Of a stretch of DNA of 64,000 nucleotides, positions 55,461 to 64,000 are shown piece by piece; position 1 is the stretch's first letter; each line of letters opens with the position of its first letter. The stretch comes from an uncultured Aquimarina sp. GTDB taxonomy: Bacteria > Bacteroidota > Bacteroidia > Flavobacteriales > Flavobacteriaceae. The translations under genes and the position numbers were made by a program. The notes beneath the pieces are model-generated. The model was not told the origin of the DNA. It saw only the letters and a program-made list of their open reading frames with translations, and made no database searches. Where the stretch lies: NCBI GenBank assembly GCA_947498815.1, contig CANMLU010000016.1, positions 34,675-98,674 on the forward strand, read 5' to 3'.

Positions 55461-55607
55461 GTTTTCAATAAGTTTATCGCAAATTTAAAAGTAATACTAT
55501 TAAGTTTCGATAGATTAACTTTTATTTAACCAATAGTTATAAAAAATCCTTCGTTTCTATTTGTATTTTTATTTGAATTCTTATTACTAATTATAAAAAT
55601 GATACTC

Positions 55608-55973
55608 ATGAAAAAACTCTTAATTTTTACATTATTATTTTCTTTTATACTTAATGGACAAGAAAATTCGGAAACAGCAGAGGAATTAGTATCTGTGGGA
55701 GACACATTGGTTTTAGGGAAACCTTCTGGCAAATATTATAAATATGTTTATTTCCCTAAAACAAACTTCATAATTAAAAAAGGCGGTATTCCGGATTATA
55801 AGATAATCCCCGGAAGACAGGTTATTGTTTCTAAAATAAATAGAAATCAAAAAAAGAAAACTAAAATTACAGTTAAAGGGTTACGCGGAAAGAAGTTTTT
55901 TAACAGTATATCGGAAGTACCATTAGATTTTGAAGCTGCTATTAGGGCAAAAGAAGTGCTCTTATATCAATAG
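55608..55973 (+). CDS. Small secreted protein of unknown function
   Basis: 121 residues from the ATG at 55608 (an in-frame ATG three codons upstream is possible). A signal peptide ends near LNGQ. The mature part is basic and beta-rich (YYKYVYFPKTNFIIKKGGIPDYKIIPGRQVIVSKI). No family recognised. It is the only plus-strand gene between the TetR and metalloprotease genes and is preceded by an AT-rich region. Confidence 0.7.
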   Translation: MKKLLIFTLLFSFILNGQENSETAEELVSVGDTLVLGKPSGKYYKYVYFPKTNFIIKKGGIPDYKIIPGRQVIVSKINRNQKKKTKITVKGLRGKKFFNSISEVPLDFEAAIRAKEVLLYQ

Positions 55974-55990
55974 CAAATTAATAATTTTCA

Positions 55991-56019
55991 AAAAAAACCA
56001 TCCCACAATAGTGGGATGG
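55991..56019 (-). terminator. Intrinsic terminator of the metalloprotease gene
   Basis: CCATCCCAC and GTGGGATGG form a perfect 9-bp stem around four bases. Read on the minus strand it is followed by a run of Ts. It lies about 40 bases after the metalloprotease stop. Confidence 0.88.
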
Positions 56020-56057
56020 CCTATAAAAAGTTCAAAGCTCGAAATATTATTTAGCTC

Positions 56058-56900
56058 TTAGTAAAGAGCATTTAGCGCAGTAATATCTGTGCTTGTGAAT
56101 TCCCCATCTTCGTTAGGTCCAAAACAAGCCAACATGATAGAATCTGCTCTATCAGAACTTGGAGTTCCATTGATTAAGATAGCACCAACACCACCATCAC
56201 CTTCGTTTTGGTTTGATCCACAACTCTGACGAGTTGTGTAATCTTGGTGACGGAATCCAACAGAGTGACCAATCTCGTGAGTCATTACGTGCTCTACAAC
56301 ATTAGTACTAAAAGAATCTGTACCTTGGTTAATTTGCACTCTGTTAAAAGATCTACCGTTGAATGGGAATCCAGCAGATCCACCTCCACCACCTCGTCCA
56401 TTGTTATATACAACCATATCGCTATCGTTGAAATTACTTTGGTACACAAGAGTTAGATTTAAAGAGGTATTTAATCTGTTATAATTATTAACAGCCCATT
56501 GTAGTGCAGTTCTCATTTTTGAAGTAAGTGCACAACAAGAACCAGTATATCCTACAACTCTGAAACTACGGTTAGATCCAGTTACAAGATTACGAGTTCT
56601 AAATTGCTTTCCACCTTCAACAGCTTCAAGAGCGTGATCTCCATTCATTAATTGATCTTGAGGAATAACAACATCCCCTGAAACAACTGCTTTGAATGCT
56701 ACATCGCCAGGCAATAAAGGCTTAATAGTTTGTAAAGTAGCATTGGTTGCATTAACTCCTGCATCATTCAATGCCTGAATTTCAATTTTACTTAATGCTT
56801 GTGGTGATTCTTGAGTTTCGCTAGCAACTTCATCTTTTTGACAAGATGTAGCAAAACCAGCAACGATAGCGCAAAGCGCTAATAATTTGATTTTTTTCAT
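56058..56900 (-). CDS. Metzincin-type zinc metalloprotease lipoprotein (M57-like)
   Basis: 280 residues from the ATG at 56900 (MKKIKLLALCAIVAGFATSC, a clear lipobox); the open frame to 56960 adds an unlikely N-terminus. The zinc motif is HEIGHSVGFRH (H208, E209, H212, G215, H218 from this start), with a Met-turn-like IML (about 235-237) after it. This matches dual-action HEIGH peptidases of Bacteroidetes. The N-terminal 80 residues (LSKIEIQALNDAGV) may be an inhibitory propeptide. Many cysteines (CCAL, RQSC, LACF) suggest disulfides. Its target is unknown. Confidence 0.9.
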   Translation of the reverse strand: MKKIKLLALCAIVAGFATSCQKDEVASETQESPQALSKIEIQALNDAGVNATNATLQTIKPLLPGDVAFKAVVSGDVVIPQDQLMNGDHALEAVEGGKQFRTRNLVTGSNRSFRVVGYTGSCCALTSKMRTALQWAVNNYNRLNTSLNLTLVYQSNFNDSDMVVYNNGRGGGGGSAGFPFNGRSFNRVQINQGTDSFSTNVVEHVMTHEIGHSVGFRHQDYTTRQSCGSNQNEGDGGVGAILINGTPSSDRADSIMLACFGPNEDGEFTSTDITALNALY

Positions 56901-56960
56901 TTTAATAAGTTGAGTTTGTGTAGTTACAACAAAACAGAATTTTAACGTCCTATTTTGCAT

Positions 56961-57449
56961 ACAATTAATTAATAAAGCTTTGAACTTTTTTAAAATTGCG
57001 GTTTGAAGATATGATATTTTTATTTAAATCTGAGTTAATATTTTGAACTATTTATTGAAAATATAGCAAAACCATAAGATTCTTCTAAGGAAAATGTAAA
57101 AATAGAAGATTTTAAACAAGTATAAAATCGATCAAATGCATGATCATTTTTCATCTACTTTTTGCTAAATAAGCTACTAAAATAAAAGATCAAACGTGAA
57201 ATAAGTTGTTAAAAAAAGGTTAAGTACGTAGGTAAAAAAAACATCGAAAAGAAAGTTTTTTCTTACAAATTATAAAATTTACATTCTCAATGTTAAAAAA
57301 AATAAAATATTTAAATATTTAACAAGATTTCAAAAAACGTACATATATATAACAGATAAAAACGCTTATTAATTGCTTAAAAAAACACCCAAAAACAAAA
57401 AAAGCCCTACTGGCTTAACTTAAATTTTATAAAAAAATACAATTAAAAT
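56961..57449. other. Very AT-rich gene-free region
   Basis: 489 bases with no plausible gene, only long A/T runs and several TTTTT stretches. It separates the metalloprotease gene from clpS. A small hairpin before clpS is listed separately; nothing else convincing was seen. Confidence 0.6.
57395..57416 (-). terminator. Weak terminator of clpS
   Basis: AAGCC and GGCTT form a short stem around five bases. On the minus strand it is followed by a T-run. It lies about 35 bases after the clpS stop. Confidence 0.55.
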
Positions 57450-57725
57450 CTAAACGATCTCGGCACTAAGACCTGCTTCTAACAATTTAGAACACCTAGG
57501 AACCAACTCATCATATGCTCCCGTTTTTACAGTACATTTTCCTTTGTAATGTACTAATAATGCACACTGCTCTGCTTGTAACTGAGTATGTTCACAGCTA
57601 TAAATCAAAGTTTCGATTACGTGATCAAAGGTATTTACATCATCGTTATACAACACAATTTCATTATTGCTTTGATCAACAGATTTTTCAAGAACTTCTT
57701 CTAAAACTTTTTCCTGAGTACTCAT
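57450..57725 (-). CDS. clpS: ATP-dependent Clp protease adaptor ClpS
   Basis: 91 residues from the ATG at 57725 (MSTQEKV); the frame extends seven codons upstream. ClpS marks: NEIVLYNDDVNTFDHVIETLIYSC, with the N-degron-binding Asn-Asp-Asp, and AEQCALLVHYKGKCTVKTG. It delivers N-end-rule substrates to ClpAP or the equivalent. It lies about 60 bases after prmA and reads in the same direction. Confidence 0.94.
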   Translation of the reverse strand: MSTQEKVLEEVLEKSVDQSNNEIVLYNDDVNTFDHVIETLIYSCEHTQLQAEQCALLVHYKGKCTVKTGAYDELVPRCSKLLEAGLSAEIV

Positions 57726-57784
57726 TGAGGTAATTCTTTTATACAAATATAATAACTTACAGTATTAAACTACTAATCCTGAGA

Positions 57785-58624
57785 TTAATTTAATTCATAA
57801 GACGCTGCAATCCAATTATTTCGAATGATATGCTCTTTATATTGCAACCTGTTTTTTGAGCATTCATTTGTTATCATATCAAGATCTTCTTTATAAAAAC
57901 CACTTAAATACAACACACCACCAGGATTTAAACATTGCATATATATTGTGATGTCATTAAGCAAAATATTGCGATTTATGTTGGCAATTATAACATCATA
58001 ATTTCGCCCAGATAAGAGTGAAGCATCCCCTTCATAAGCCGTGATTTTAGAACAGTTATTTCGCTCAACATTTTCAAGAGTATTCAGATAGCACCAATTA
58101 TCAATATCGATTGCATCGAGAGCTTCTGCGCCTCTCATTTCTGCCAAAATTGCCAAAACACCTGTGCCACAACCCATATCTAATACCGTTTTATCTTTGA
58201 GATTTGCTTTTACTAAATGTTGAATCATCATATGTGTTGTTTCATGATGACCCGTACCAAAAGACATTTTCGGTTCTATTACAATATCATATTTTGCTTC
58301 TGGTTTGGCATGGAATGGAGCTCTGACACTACAAATGTCATCAACTATAATGGGGTGAAAATTCTTTTCCCATTCCTTATTCCAGTTGACTTGCTCTATT
58401 TCCTCTGAAGTATATTGTATTTCAAATTCACCAGAATCTAATACGTGAATACCTTCTAGAATTTCTTTGGACCATTCTTCTTTTTGAATATAAGCACTAA
58501 CCCCTTCTTCTGTTTCAACGAAACTTTCGAACCCTGCATATCCTAATTCTGCAATTAGAATTTCGGTAGCCGGTTGTACAGGTGAAACTTTAAAATAATA
58601 TCCGAGGTATATAGGGTTTGGCAT
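57785..58624 (-). CDS. prmA: Ribosomal protein L11 methyltransferase
   Basis: 279 residues. It trimethylates L11 using S-adenosylmethionine. Marks: SFGTGHHETTHMM (about 121-133), the SAM-binding VLDMGCGTGVLAI (about 146-158) and the NINRNIL segment after the central sheet. An N-terminal L11-binding domain of about 100 residues precedes the catalytic domain, shorter than in E. coli but usual for this phylum. Confidence 0.94.
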   Translation of the reverse strand: MPNPIYLGYYFKVSPVQPATEILIAELGYAGFESFVETEEGVSAYIQKEEWSKEILEGIHVLDSGEFEIQYTSEEIEQVNWNKEWEKNFHPIIVDDICSVRAPFHAKPEAKYDIVIEPKMSFGTGHHETTHMMIQHLVKANLKDKTVLDMGCGTGVLAILAEMRGAEALDAIDIDNWCYLNTLENVERNNCSKITAYEGDASLLSGRNYDVIIANINRNILLNDITIYMQCLNPGGVLYLSGFYKEDLDMITNECSKNRLQYKEHIIRNNWIAASYELN

Positions 58625-58664
58625 GATTTGTTTTTATAAGCAGCAAAGTTACTCTTTTACACCA

Positions 58665-58697
58665 CAAAAAAAGCATCTCTTCATAAAGAGATGCTTT
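58665..58697 (-). terminator. Intrinsic terminator of tpiA
   Basis: AAAGCATCTCTT and AAGAGATGCTTT form a perfect 12-bp stem around CATA. On the minus strand it is followed by seven Ts, about 22 bases after the tpiA stop. Confidence 0.9.
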
Positions 58698-58719
58698 AAA
58701 TTATATATCGTTTACGATA

Positions 58720-59472
58720 TTAAATAGCACTTACTATTGCCGAAAAACTTTCGACATCCAAGGATGCACCTCCTATCAATCCACCATCCACATCTGGTTT
58801 TGCAAAGATTTCTTCGGCATTATTTGGTTTTACACTTCCTCCGTATAAAATAGAAACATCGTTAGCGATAGTTTCGTTATATGCTTTTACAATAGTGCTT
58901 CGAATGAACGCATGCATCTCTTGAGCCTGTTCCGGAGATGCTGTTTCACCAGTACCAATAGCCCAAACTGGTTCATACGCAAGAATTATATTTTTCCACT
59001 GGCTTGTGTCTATATGAAAAAGTCCATTCTTTAATTGACTCTCAACTACTGCAAAGTGATTATTGCTTTTTCGGTCCTGCAGCTCTTCACCAAAACAGAA
59101 AATAATAGTCATTCCATGGTTCAATGCGGTATTTACTTTCTGAGACAATAACTCATCTGTTTCACCAAAATAAGCTCTACGTTCACTATGTCCTAAAATT
59201 ACCGTATTTACATCAATACTTTTAAGCATATCTGCAGAAATCTCTCCTGTATACGCTCCGTTTTCGGCTTGGTGCATATTTTGTGCCGCAACTTTGACAC
59301 TAGAGGATTTCAATTCCTCTGTTGCTCTATACAAATTTGTAAATGTAGGCGCTACGATCACCTCCGCTTCTGATACTTTCCCTAGTTTTGCTTTCAAATT
59401 AGAAAGTAACTCTCCTGTCTCTGCCAGATTTTTGTTCATTTTCCAGTTTCCGGCTACAATTTTTTTTCTCAT
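58720..59472 (-). CDS. tpiA: Triosephosphate isomerase
   Basis: 250 residues, usual length. Start MRKKIVAGNWKMN with the substrate lysine, catalytic H in GHSERR (about 95-100), catalytic E in AYEPVWAIGTG (about 165-175) and the closing LYGGSVKP, GGLIGGASL. Glycolysis/gluconeogenesis. Confidence 0.98.
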   Translation of the reverse strand: MRKKIVAGNWKMNKNLAETGELLSNLKAKLGKVSEAEVIVAPTFTNLYRATEELKSSSVKVAAQNMHQAENGAYTGEISADMLKSIDVNTVILGHSERRAYFGETDELLSQKVNTALNHGMTIIFCFGEELQDRKSNNHFAVVESQLKNGLFHIDTSQWKNIILAYEPVWAIGTGETASPEQAQEMHAFIRSTIVKAYNETIANDVSILYGGSVKPNNAEEIFAKPDVDGGLIGGASLDVESFSAIVSAI

Positions 59473-59536
59473 TAATTTAAATATTTATGTTTTTGGTTAA
59501 AAGTGTGGTTACTAAATTTAGGATATAATAAGAACG

Positions 59537-60610
59537 CTACACCCTTATTCTAGGGTCTAGCCATCCATATATAATATCGACAAATATATTGATTAGTATA
59601 AACATGGTAGCTATTACCAAAACAGCTCCCATAATGATAGGAAGATCGAGTGTATTTAATGCATCAACAATTTCTTTTCCAAGTCCATTCCATCCAAAAA
59701 TATACTCTACAAAAACTGCTCCTGCCAACATAGATGCAAACCATCCAGAAATAGCTGTTACTACAGGGTTCAAAGAATTTTTTAAGGCATGTTTTCGAAT
59801 AATATGAAACATTGAAAGTCCTTTGGCTTTTGCCGTACGAATGTAATCTTGGCTCATTACTTCAAGCAAAGAATTACGCATTAGTTGAGTTACTACTGCC
59901 AGTGGCCTTATTCCTAAAACTATTGCTGGGAGTATCAGATTTTTCCATTGGATATAAAGCCCATCTCCAAAATCATCTACTTCATACAAACTGCCTGTCA
60001 TATTGAGCTGGGTATACTTATGTAATATATACCCAAATAACCAAGCAAAGATAATTGAGCTGAAGAAAGAAGGAACGCTCATGCCCAATGTACTAAGCAA
60101 TTGTATTAATTTATCTGCCCATCCATCTTTGGTAAGTGCACTAATTATTCCTAAAAAAATCCCCAACAAGATTGCGATACAAATAGCCGATATCGCCAAA
60201 ACAGCCGTATTTGGTAATGTTTCTTTGATCACATCACTTACTTTTTTACCATTTCTTTGAAAAGATTCTCTTAAATAAGGAAATTTAACAACCACTACTT
60301 TACTACCCACATTAAATATCTTTGTGGCGGTGTATTTATTCATGTCCAAATAAGAGAAATCTTCTTTATTTACACTATGCACAGAAATAGGAGAAAGGTC
60401 GTTTAAGTAATATCTATATTGCGTAATTAATGGCTTATCAAAGCCATATTTTTTTCTAACATTATTTAATTGTTCTTGGCTTTCATTTTGTCCTAACATC
60501 ATTTGTGCCGGATCACCTGGAAGTAATGTGAACAGTAAAAAAATCACGGTTACCACACCTAATAAAGTAAGTAAAGCATAGCCTATTTTATTAATGAGGT
60601 AATTAAACAT
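59537..60610 (-). CDS. Peptide/nickel-type ABC transporter permease (DppB/OppB-like)
   Basis: 357 residues with six membrane helices. The N-terminal GDPAQMMLG and the EAA loop QDYIRTAKAKGLSMFHIIRKHALKNSL (about 243-270) mark the DppB family. The loop after helix 1 is longer than usual (about 60-115). No partner permease, ATPase or binding protein gene lies next to it; it is sandwiched between tpiA and the DoxX-like gene, 3 bases after the latter. Confidence 0.9.
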   Translation of the reverse strand: MFNYLINKIGYALLTLLGVVTVIFLLFTLLPGDPAQMMLGQNESQEQLNNVRKKYGFDKPLITQYRYYLNDLSPISVHSVNKEDFSYLDMNKYTATKIFNVGSKVVVVKFPYLRESFQRNGKKVSDVIKETLPNTAVLAISAICIAILLGIFLGIISALTKDGWADKLIQLLSTLGMSVPSFFSSIIFAWLFGYILHKYTQLNMTGSLYEVDDFGDGLYIQWKNLILPAIVLGIRPLAVVTQLMRNSLLEVMSQDYIRTAKAKGLSMFHIIRKHALKNSLNPVVTAISGWFASMLAGAVFVEYIFGWNGLGKEIVDALNTLDLPIIMGAVLVIATMFILINIFVDIIYGWLDPRIRV

Positions 60611-60612
60611 TA

Positions 60613-62274
60613 TTACTTGGTTTTTTCTTTAAGCTTCTCGATTTCAGATAACGTATATACTTTGAAAGGAACTCCCATAAGGCGTTCGCAATATTGCTCT
60701 ACCGTTTCGGTAAATCCAAGTTCTTGTCTTCTTTCATTAACAGTTTCATGATCCTTAATGGGCCATATCAACCGTATCGGATTTTTACTATCTCCATTTA
60801 TAACGGTTCCTTGTGTACCATATATTTGTTCTTTTCCTTGCCGCATTAAATATCGATCTTCCATCATAGCAACAGGAATCATGCTTAACTCTCCATTCGC
60901 TCCTGCTTGTTTTATAAGCGGCAAGTATTTTTCAATCTTATTTGAATGCTGAATAACGGACCATGCAACTGCACTTGTAGATTCACCAACCAAAGATTTG
61001 CCAGGATACCCATATTTCTCAAAGACTTGCTCGATAAAAATTGTATTTGTACTATCCACAACTACTTGTTCGTCCCAACTAATATCTCCGGCATTCCTGC
61101 CCGCTTGATCCAATTTAAAAATACTATCCAATTGATTCTTTAGTTTATGATCGATTTGTGGTTTGGATCGTTCTACTTTTTCCAACGCAAGTTTATCTGC
61201 ATCATTCCAATGTAATTTATCCACAATTGTACCTTTTTTTAATTGCACAATCCCAGGATTGGAACGTAAAATTGTTTTTAGAGCGGTCTCATCTGTGGTA
61301 TAAAATTCAAAATTAAGATCGTGTCTTACTTTAACTTCGGATATATCTTTTGCACTTGAAGCCGTGAGTCCAATAACATCATAACCTTGAGAAATTGCTT
61401 GGTCTGTTACTCCTTTAATCGCATTCAAGCCTTCTGCTTCACTCTTTGATAAATTATAAGTAACGATAAGTATTACGTTTTCTTTATCCAGAAAATCTTT
61501 AGTATAGTCTACCTCATCTTTTTCAATAGCAAAATCATGTATCGGTGGCTCATAACCTTCTTTAACGGTTTCAGTTTTTACTTCTATAAAGTTACCTTCT
61601 GTTTTAGGATATTCACCACTGGTCGTAATAATTTTTTCTTCACCATTTACATTGAATTTCCAATGATATGCAAATTCGGCCTGCGGGGCTCCATCTGGGA
61701 TCTCCATACCCTTTTGGATATTGGTCCCTATTTCATACGCTCTAAAATCAAAAACCGGCAAATGCATCAAGACATGATATGCAAATGCCAAGCAAGCAGT
61801 AAATACTCCAAAAACAATCCACTTGTGCGTTGCCAAAGGATTAAGAGGAGTAATATACGTTCTACCAAAGAACAATACCAATATCAAAACCAATAAAATA
61901 ACATCTTTTGTAAATGATTCCCATGGTGTCAATGGCAAAGCATCACCAAAGCAACCGCAATCAGTCACCTTATTGAAGTACGCCGAATAAAACGTAAGGA
62001 ATGTAAAGAATACGATCATCAGCAATAATGACCATACCGTAAATTTCGGCAAATAACCCAGTATCAATGTGATCCCCAAAATGACTTCAAAAATCACCAA
62101 AAAAACTGCTATCAATAATGCAAATGGAATCAGAAACTCTAGATTAAGTACTCCTTCACTAAAATATTCCTGAAGTTTATAAGAAAATCCAAGTGGGTCG
62201 TTAAGCTTTATAAAGCCGGAAAATAAAAAAAGAGCGGCTACAAATATCCTCGAGAATGTAACTAATATTTTCAT
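60613..62274 (-). CDS. DoxX-like/BT_3928-family membrane protein
   Basis: 553 residues. The first 160 residues hold four membrane helices of the DoxX/MauE type, with a cysteine pair in TDCGCFGDALPLTPW (about 105-119) that could be redox-active. A soluble domain follows, with a thioredoxin-like stretch (NVILIVTYNLSKSEAEGLNAI) and a long helical C-terminus. This architecture is the one named BT_3928 family in Bacteroidetes. It keeps the neighbourhood DUF1599 and tpiA. Confidence 0.88.
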   Translation of the reverse strand: MKILVTFSRIFVAALFLFSGFIKLNDPLGFSYKLQEYFSEGVLNLEFLIPFALLIAVFLVIFEVILGITLILGYLPKFTVWSLLLMIVFFTFLTFYSAYFNKVTDCGCFGDALPLTPWESFTKDVILLVLILVLFFGRTYITPLNPLATHKWIVFGVFTACLAFAYHVLMHLPVFDFRAYEIGTNIQKGMEIPDGAPQAEFAYHWKFNVNGEEKIITTSGEYPKTEGNFIEVKTETVKEGYEPPIHDFAIEKDEVDYTKDFLDKENVILIVTYNLSKSEAEGLNAIKGVTDQAISQGYDVIGLTASSAKDISEVKVRHDLNFEFYTTDETALKTILRSNPGIVQLKKGTIVDKLHWNDADKLALEKVERSKPQIDHKLKNQLDSIFKLDQAGRNAGDISWDEQVVVDSTNTIFIEQVFEKYGYPGKSLVGESTSAVAWSVIQHSNKIEKYLPLIKQAGANGELSMIPVAMMEDRYLMRQGKEQIYGTQGTVINGDSKNPIRLIWPIKDHETVNERRQELGFTETVEQYCERLMGVPFKVYTLSEIEKLKEKTK

Positions 62275-62353
62275 ATTCTAAATGATCATGTTTTTGAATA
62301 ATTTGCACAAGATAGCATGGATTATGCTATCCTATTTTTTGTTTAACAGTATT

Positions 62354-62908
62354 TTATGCAACCGTTTCATTTACCTCTCCCAAATGAATCATAGCGAATA
62401 CTGCGTAGTTAATCATATCTTGATAATTAGCATCGATACCTTCGCTTACCAATGTTTTTCCCTTATTGTCCTCTATTTGCTTAACTCTAAGTAATTTTTG
62501 AATAATTAAATCCGTCAAAGAACTTACTCTCATATCTCGCCACGCCTCTCCATAGTCATGATTCTTATTCATCATCAATGTTTTTGTGATATTGATATGT
62601 TTGTCATATAACTCTGTTGCTTTTTCGGTGGACAAATCAGGTTGATCGGCAATTCCTTTTTCTATCTGGATTAAAGCCATAATACTATAATTGATAATTC
62701 CGATAAATTCTGAAACCTCATCCTCATCCACTTTACGAACCTCATTTTGTTGTAGACTTCTTATGCGTTGTGCCTTTATAAATATTTGATCCGTAAGTGA
62801 GGGAAGCCTTAAAATTCTCCATGCGCTTCCATAATCCTTCATTTTTTTAACAAATAAGTCACGACATGTAGTAATTACCGTATCATATTGTAGAGACGTA
62901 TCTTGCAT
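62354..62908 (-). CDS. DUF1599-domain protein
   Basis: 184 residues from MQDTSLQY (the frame extends four codons further). Two homologous halves: KDYGSAWRILRLPSLTDQIF and HDYGEAWRDMRVSSLTDLII, each followed by an arginine-rich helix and an INY/MINYA helix. The function is not established; the fold is helical and probably binds a nucleotide-like ligand. It is divergent from folP with about 80 bases between, a typical flavobacterial arrangement. Confidence 0.92.
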   Translation of the reverse strand: MQDTSLQYDTVITTCRDLFVKKMKDYGSAWRILRLPSLTDQIFIKAQRIRSLQQNEVRKVDEDEVSEFIGIINYSIMALIQIEKGIADQPDLSTEKATELYDKHINITKTLMMNKNHDYGEAWRDMRVSSLTDLIIQKLLRVKQIEDNKGKTLVSEGIDANYQDMINYAVFAMIHLGEVNETVA

Positions 62909-62990
62909 ATAACTGTTCAATTTTGCGTAAATTTCGCTTTAATATGGCAATTATACCAAATAAAAAACCAAAAAAACAGAATCCCCACAA

Positions 62991-63812
62991 ATGACAATAC
63001 ACTGCAAAGGCTCTTTAATAGATTTATCCACGCCAAAAGTAATGGGTATTCTTAATCTTACTCCCGATTCGTTTTATGATGGTGGTCAATATAGAAATGA
63101 GCAAGAAATTTTGAAGCAGGTAGAAAAAATGCTAGCAGAGGGAGCTGCTTTTATAGATCTTGGAGCTTATTCATCCAGACCAGGAGCAGATGATATCACT
63201 ACTGAGGAGGAAATAAGTAGAATCCTTCCTGTGGTAGAGCTGTTAATTAAAACTTTTCCAGAAATTTTATTATCTATAGATACTTTTAGAAGCACGGTTG
63301 CCAAGGCTTGTATAGCGTCTGGTGCCGCCATAATTAATGATATTTCTTCCGGAAATCTAGATACGAAAATGATCGAAGCTATTGGAGAATTGAAGGTCCC
63401 CTATATCATGATGCATATGAGAGGTACACCTCAAACCATGAAATCACTAACTCATTATGACGATATTATTCATGAGGTAAACCTATATTTTGCCCAGAAG
63501 GTTGCCGAGGCCAGAAAAGCAGGAATTAGTGACATAATTATTGACCCTGGGTTTGGTTTTGCAAAGAATACGGATCAAAATTTTGAACTTTTGAAAAGCC
63601 TTCACCTTTTATCCACCCATGATTTACCAATTTTGGTTGGTGTATCCAGAAAATCCATGATTTACAAAACTTTGGATAAGACTCCGGCCGAAGCCCTTAA
63701 TGGCACCACCAGTCTCAACACAATTGCCTTACTAAATGGTGCATCGATCCTGAGAGTGCATGATGTTAAAGAGGCTATAGAATGTATTACACTTGTTGAT
63801 CAATTAAAATAA
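62991..63812 (+). CDS. folP: Dihydropteroate synthase
   Basis: 273 residues. It condenses p-aminobenzoate with dihydropterin pyrophosphate for folate synthesis. Marks: VMGILNLTPDSFYDGG (about 17-32), FIDLGAYSSRPGA (about 55-67), INDISSG (about 115-121), PYIMMHMRGTPQTM and DPGFGFAKN, and VGVSRKSM near the end. It reads divergently from the DUF1599 gene. Confidence 0.97.
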   Translation: MTIHCKGSLIDLSTPKVMGILNLTPDSFYDGGQYRNEQEILKQVEKMLAEGAAFIDLGAYSSRPGADDITTEEEISRILPVVELLIKTFPEILLSIDTFRSTVAKACIASGAAIINDISSGNLDTKMIEAIGELKVPYIMMHMRGTPQTMKSLTHYDDIIHEVNLYFAQKVAEARKAGISDIIIDPGFGFAKNTDQNFELLKSLHLLSTHDLPILVGVSRKSMIYKTLDKTPAEALNGTTSLNTIALLNGASILRVHDVKEAIECITLVDQLK

Positions 63813-63834
63813 ACACTTGCATGTATACTTTTTG

Positions 63835-64000
63835 AGCTTTTCAAAAATAACCTTATTAACTACAAAATAGATCCCGTTATACAACGGGATTAGTTCAACT
63901 AGCAGATTTGAATACGCTTTTTAAGCTTTTCAAAAATAACCTTATTAACTACAAAATAGATCCCGTTATACAACGGGATTAGTTCAACTAGCAGATTTGA
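63835..64000. repeat. 89-bp tandem repeat cut by the window end
   Basis: The unit starting AGCTTTTCAAAAATAACC begins at 63835 and again at 63924, and the two copies agree over all 77 bases visible in the second. Each contains a perfect hairpin, ATCCCGTT and AACGGGAT around ATAC (63871-63890 and 63960-63979). No reading frame runs through. It follows folP by about 20 bases, and more copies may lie beyond the window. Confidence 0.85.

Noticed and set aside
63835-64000. CRISPR array
   Set aside because: The repeat is about 89 bases with no distinct spacers between copies and no cas genes nearby; it is a plain tandem repeat.

Overview
The window is AT-rich DNA from a marine member of the Bacteroidetes, most likely a Flavobacteriaceae species (Aquimarina-like is a guess). 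The evidence is SusC/SusD outer-membrane pairs, type IX secretion (T9SS) C-terminal sorting domains ending in basic residues, many short lipoproteins, a Y_Y_Y propeller regulator, and the housekeeping block clpS, prmA, tpiA, DoxX-like, DUF1599, folP that is familiar from flavobacteria. I saw no tRNA, rRNA, CRISPR array or insertion sequence.

Layout. 1-3175: the 5' part of an unusual VWA plus TonB-plug protein and an acyl-CoA ligase. About 3350-39010: one large polysaccharide utilisation region. It holds a secreted GH5-like enzyme, a propeller/LuxR-type regulator, a 1419-residue enzyme with two GH26 catalytic domains, a cytochrome-like lipoprotein, a Cys-rich lipoprotein and a LacI regulator. 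It continues with a ten-gene minus-strand operon (xylB, xylA, Na+/sugar symporter, transaldolase, PhyH-type dioxygenase, clan GH-A hydrolase, Gfo/Idh/MocA oxidoreductase, MFS sugar porter, GH43 beta-xylosidase, GH26 lipoprotein, mutarotase) and a SusC-SusD-binding protein-GH16 operon. 39380-42200: an ECF sigma factor with two SRPBCC proteins and a DinB-like lipoprotein. 42390-44440: a DUF6503-like lipoprotein and a phosphatidylserine decarboxylase family protein. 44540-50310: a TetR-controlled MMPL/LolA-like/outer-membrane protein export cluster with four copies of a shared operator-like box. 50350-55460: a TetR, ABC, HlyD, TolC export operon whose ABC ATPase motifs are degenerate. 55600-56900: a small secreted protein and a metzincin-type metalloprotease lipoprotein. 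57450-63810: the housekeeping block. The window ends inside an 89-bp tandem repeat.

How the genes fit together. The main candidate for something undescribed is the 3.3-39 kb region. It joins three GH26 catalytic domains to a complete xylose pathway (beta-xylosidase, two sugar importers, mutarotase, isomerase, kinase, transaldolase) and shows no GH10, GH11 or GH8 xylanase and no mannose-handling gene. GH26 contains the marine beta-1,3-xylanases, so I infer a locus for algal beta-1,3-xylan (or mixed beta-1,3/1,4-xylan). Extracellular T9SS-secreted enzymes and surface lipoproteins would cut the polymer. SusCD would import oligomers, the GH43 would release xylose, and XylA/XylB would feed the pentose phosphate pathway. 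A LacI-type repressor lies in the middle of the region, and AAACG(T/A)TT-centred operator-like sites lie upstream of three of its transcription units.
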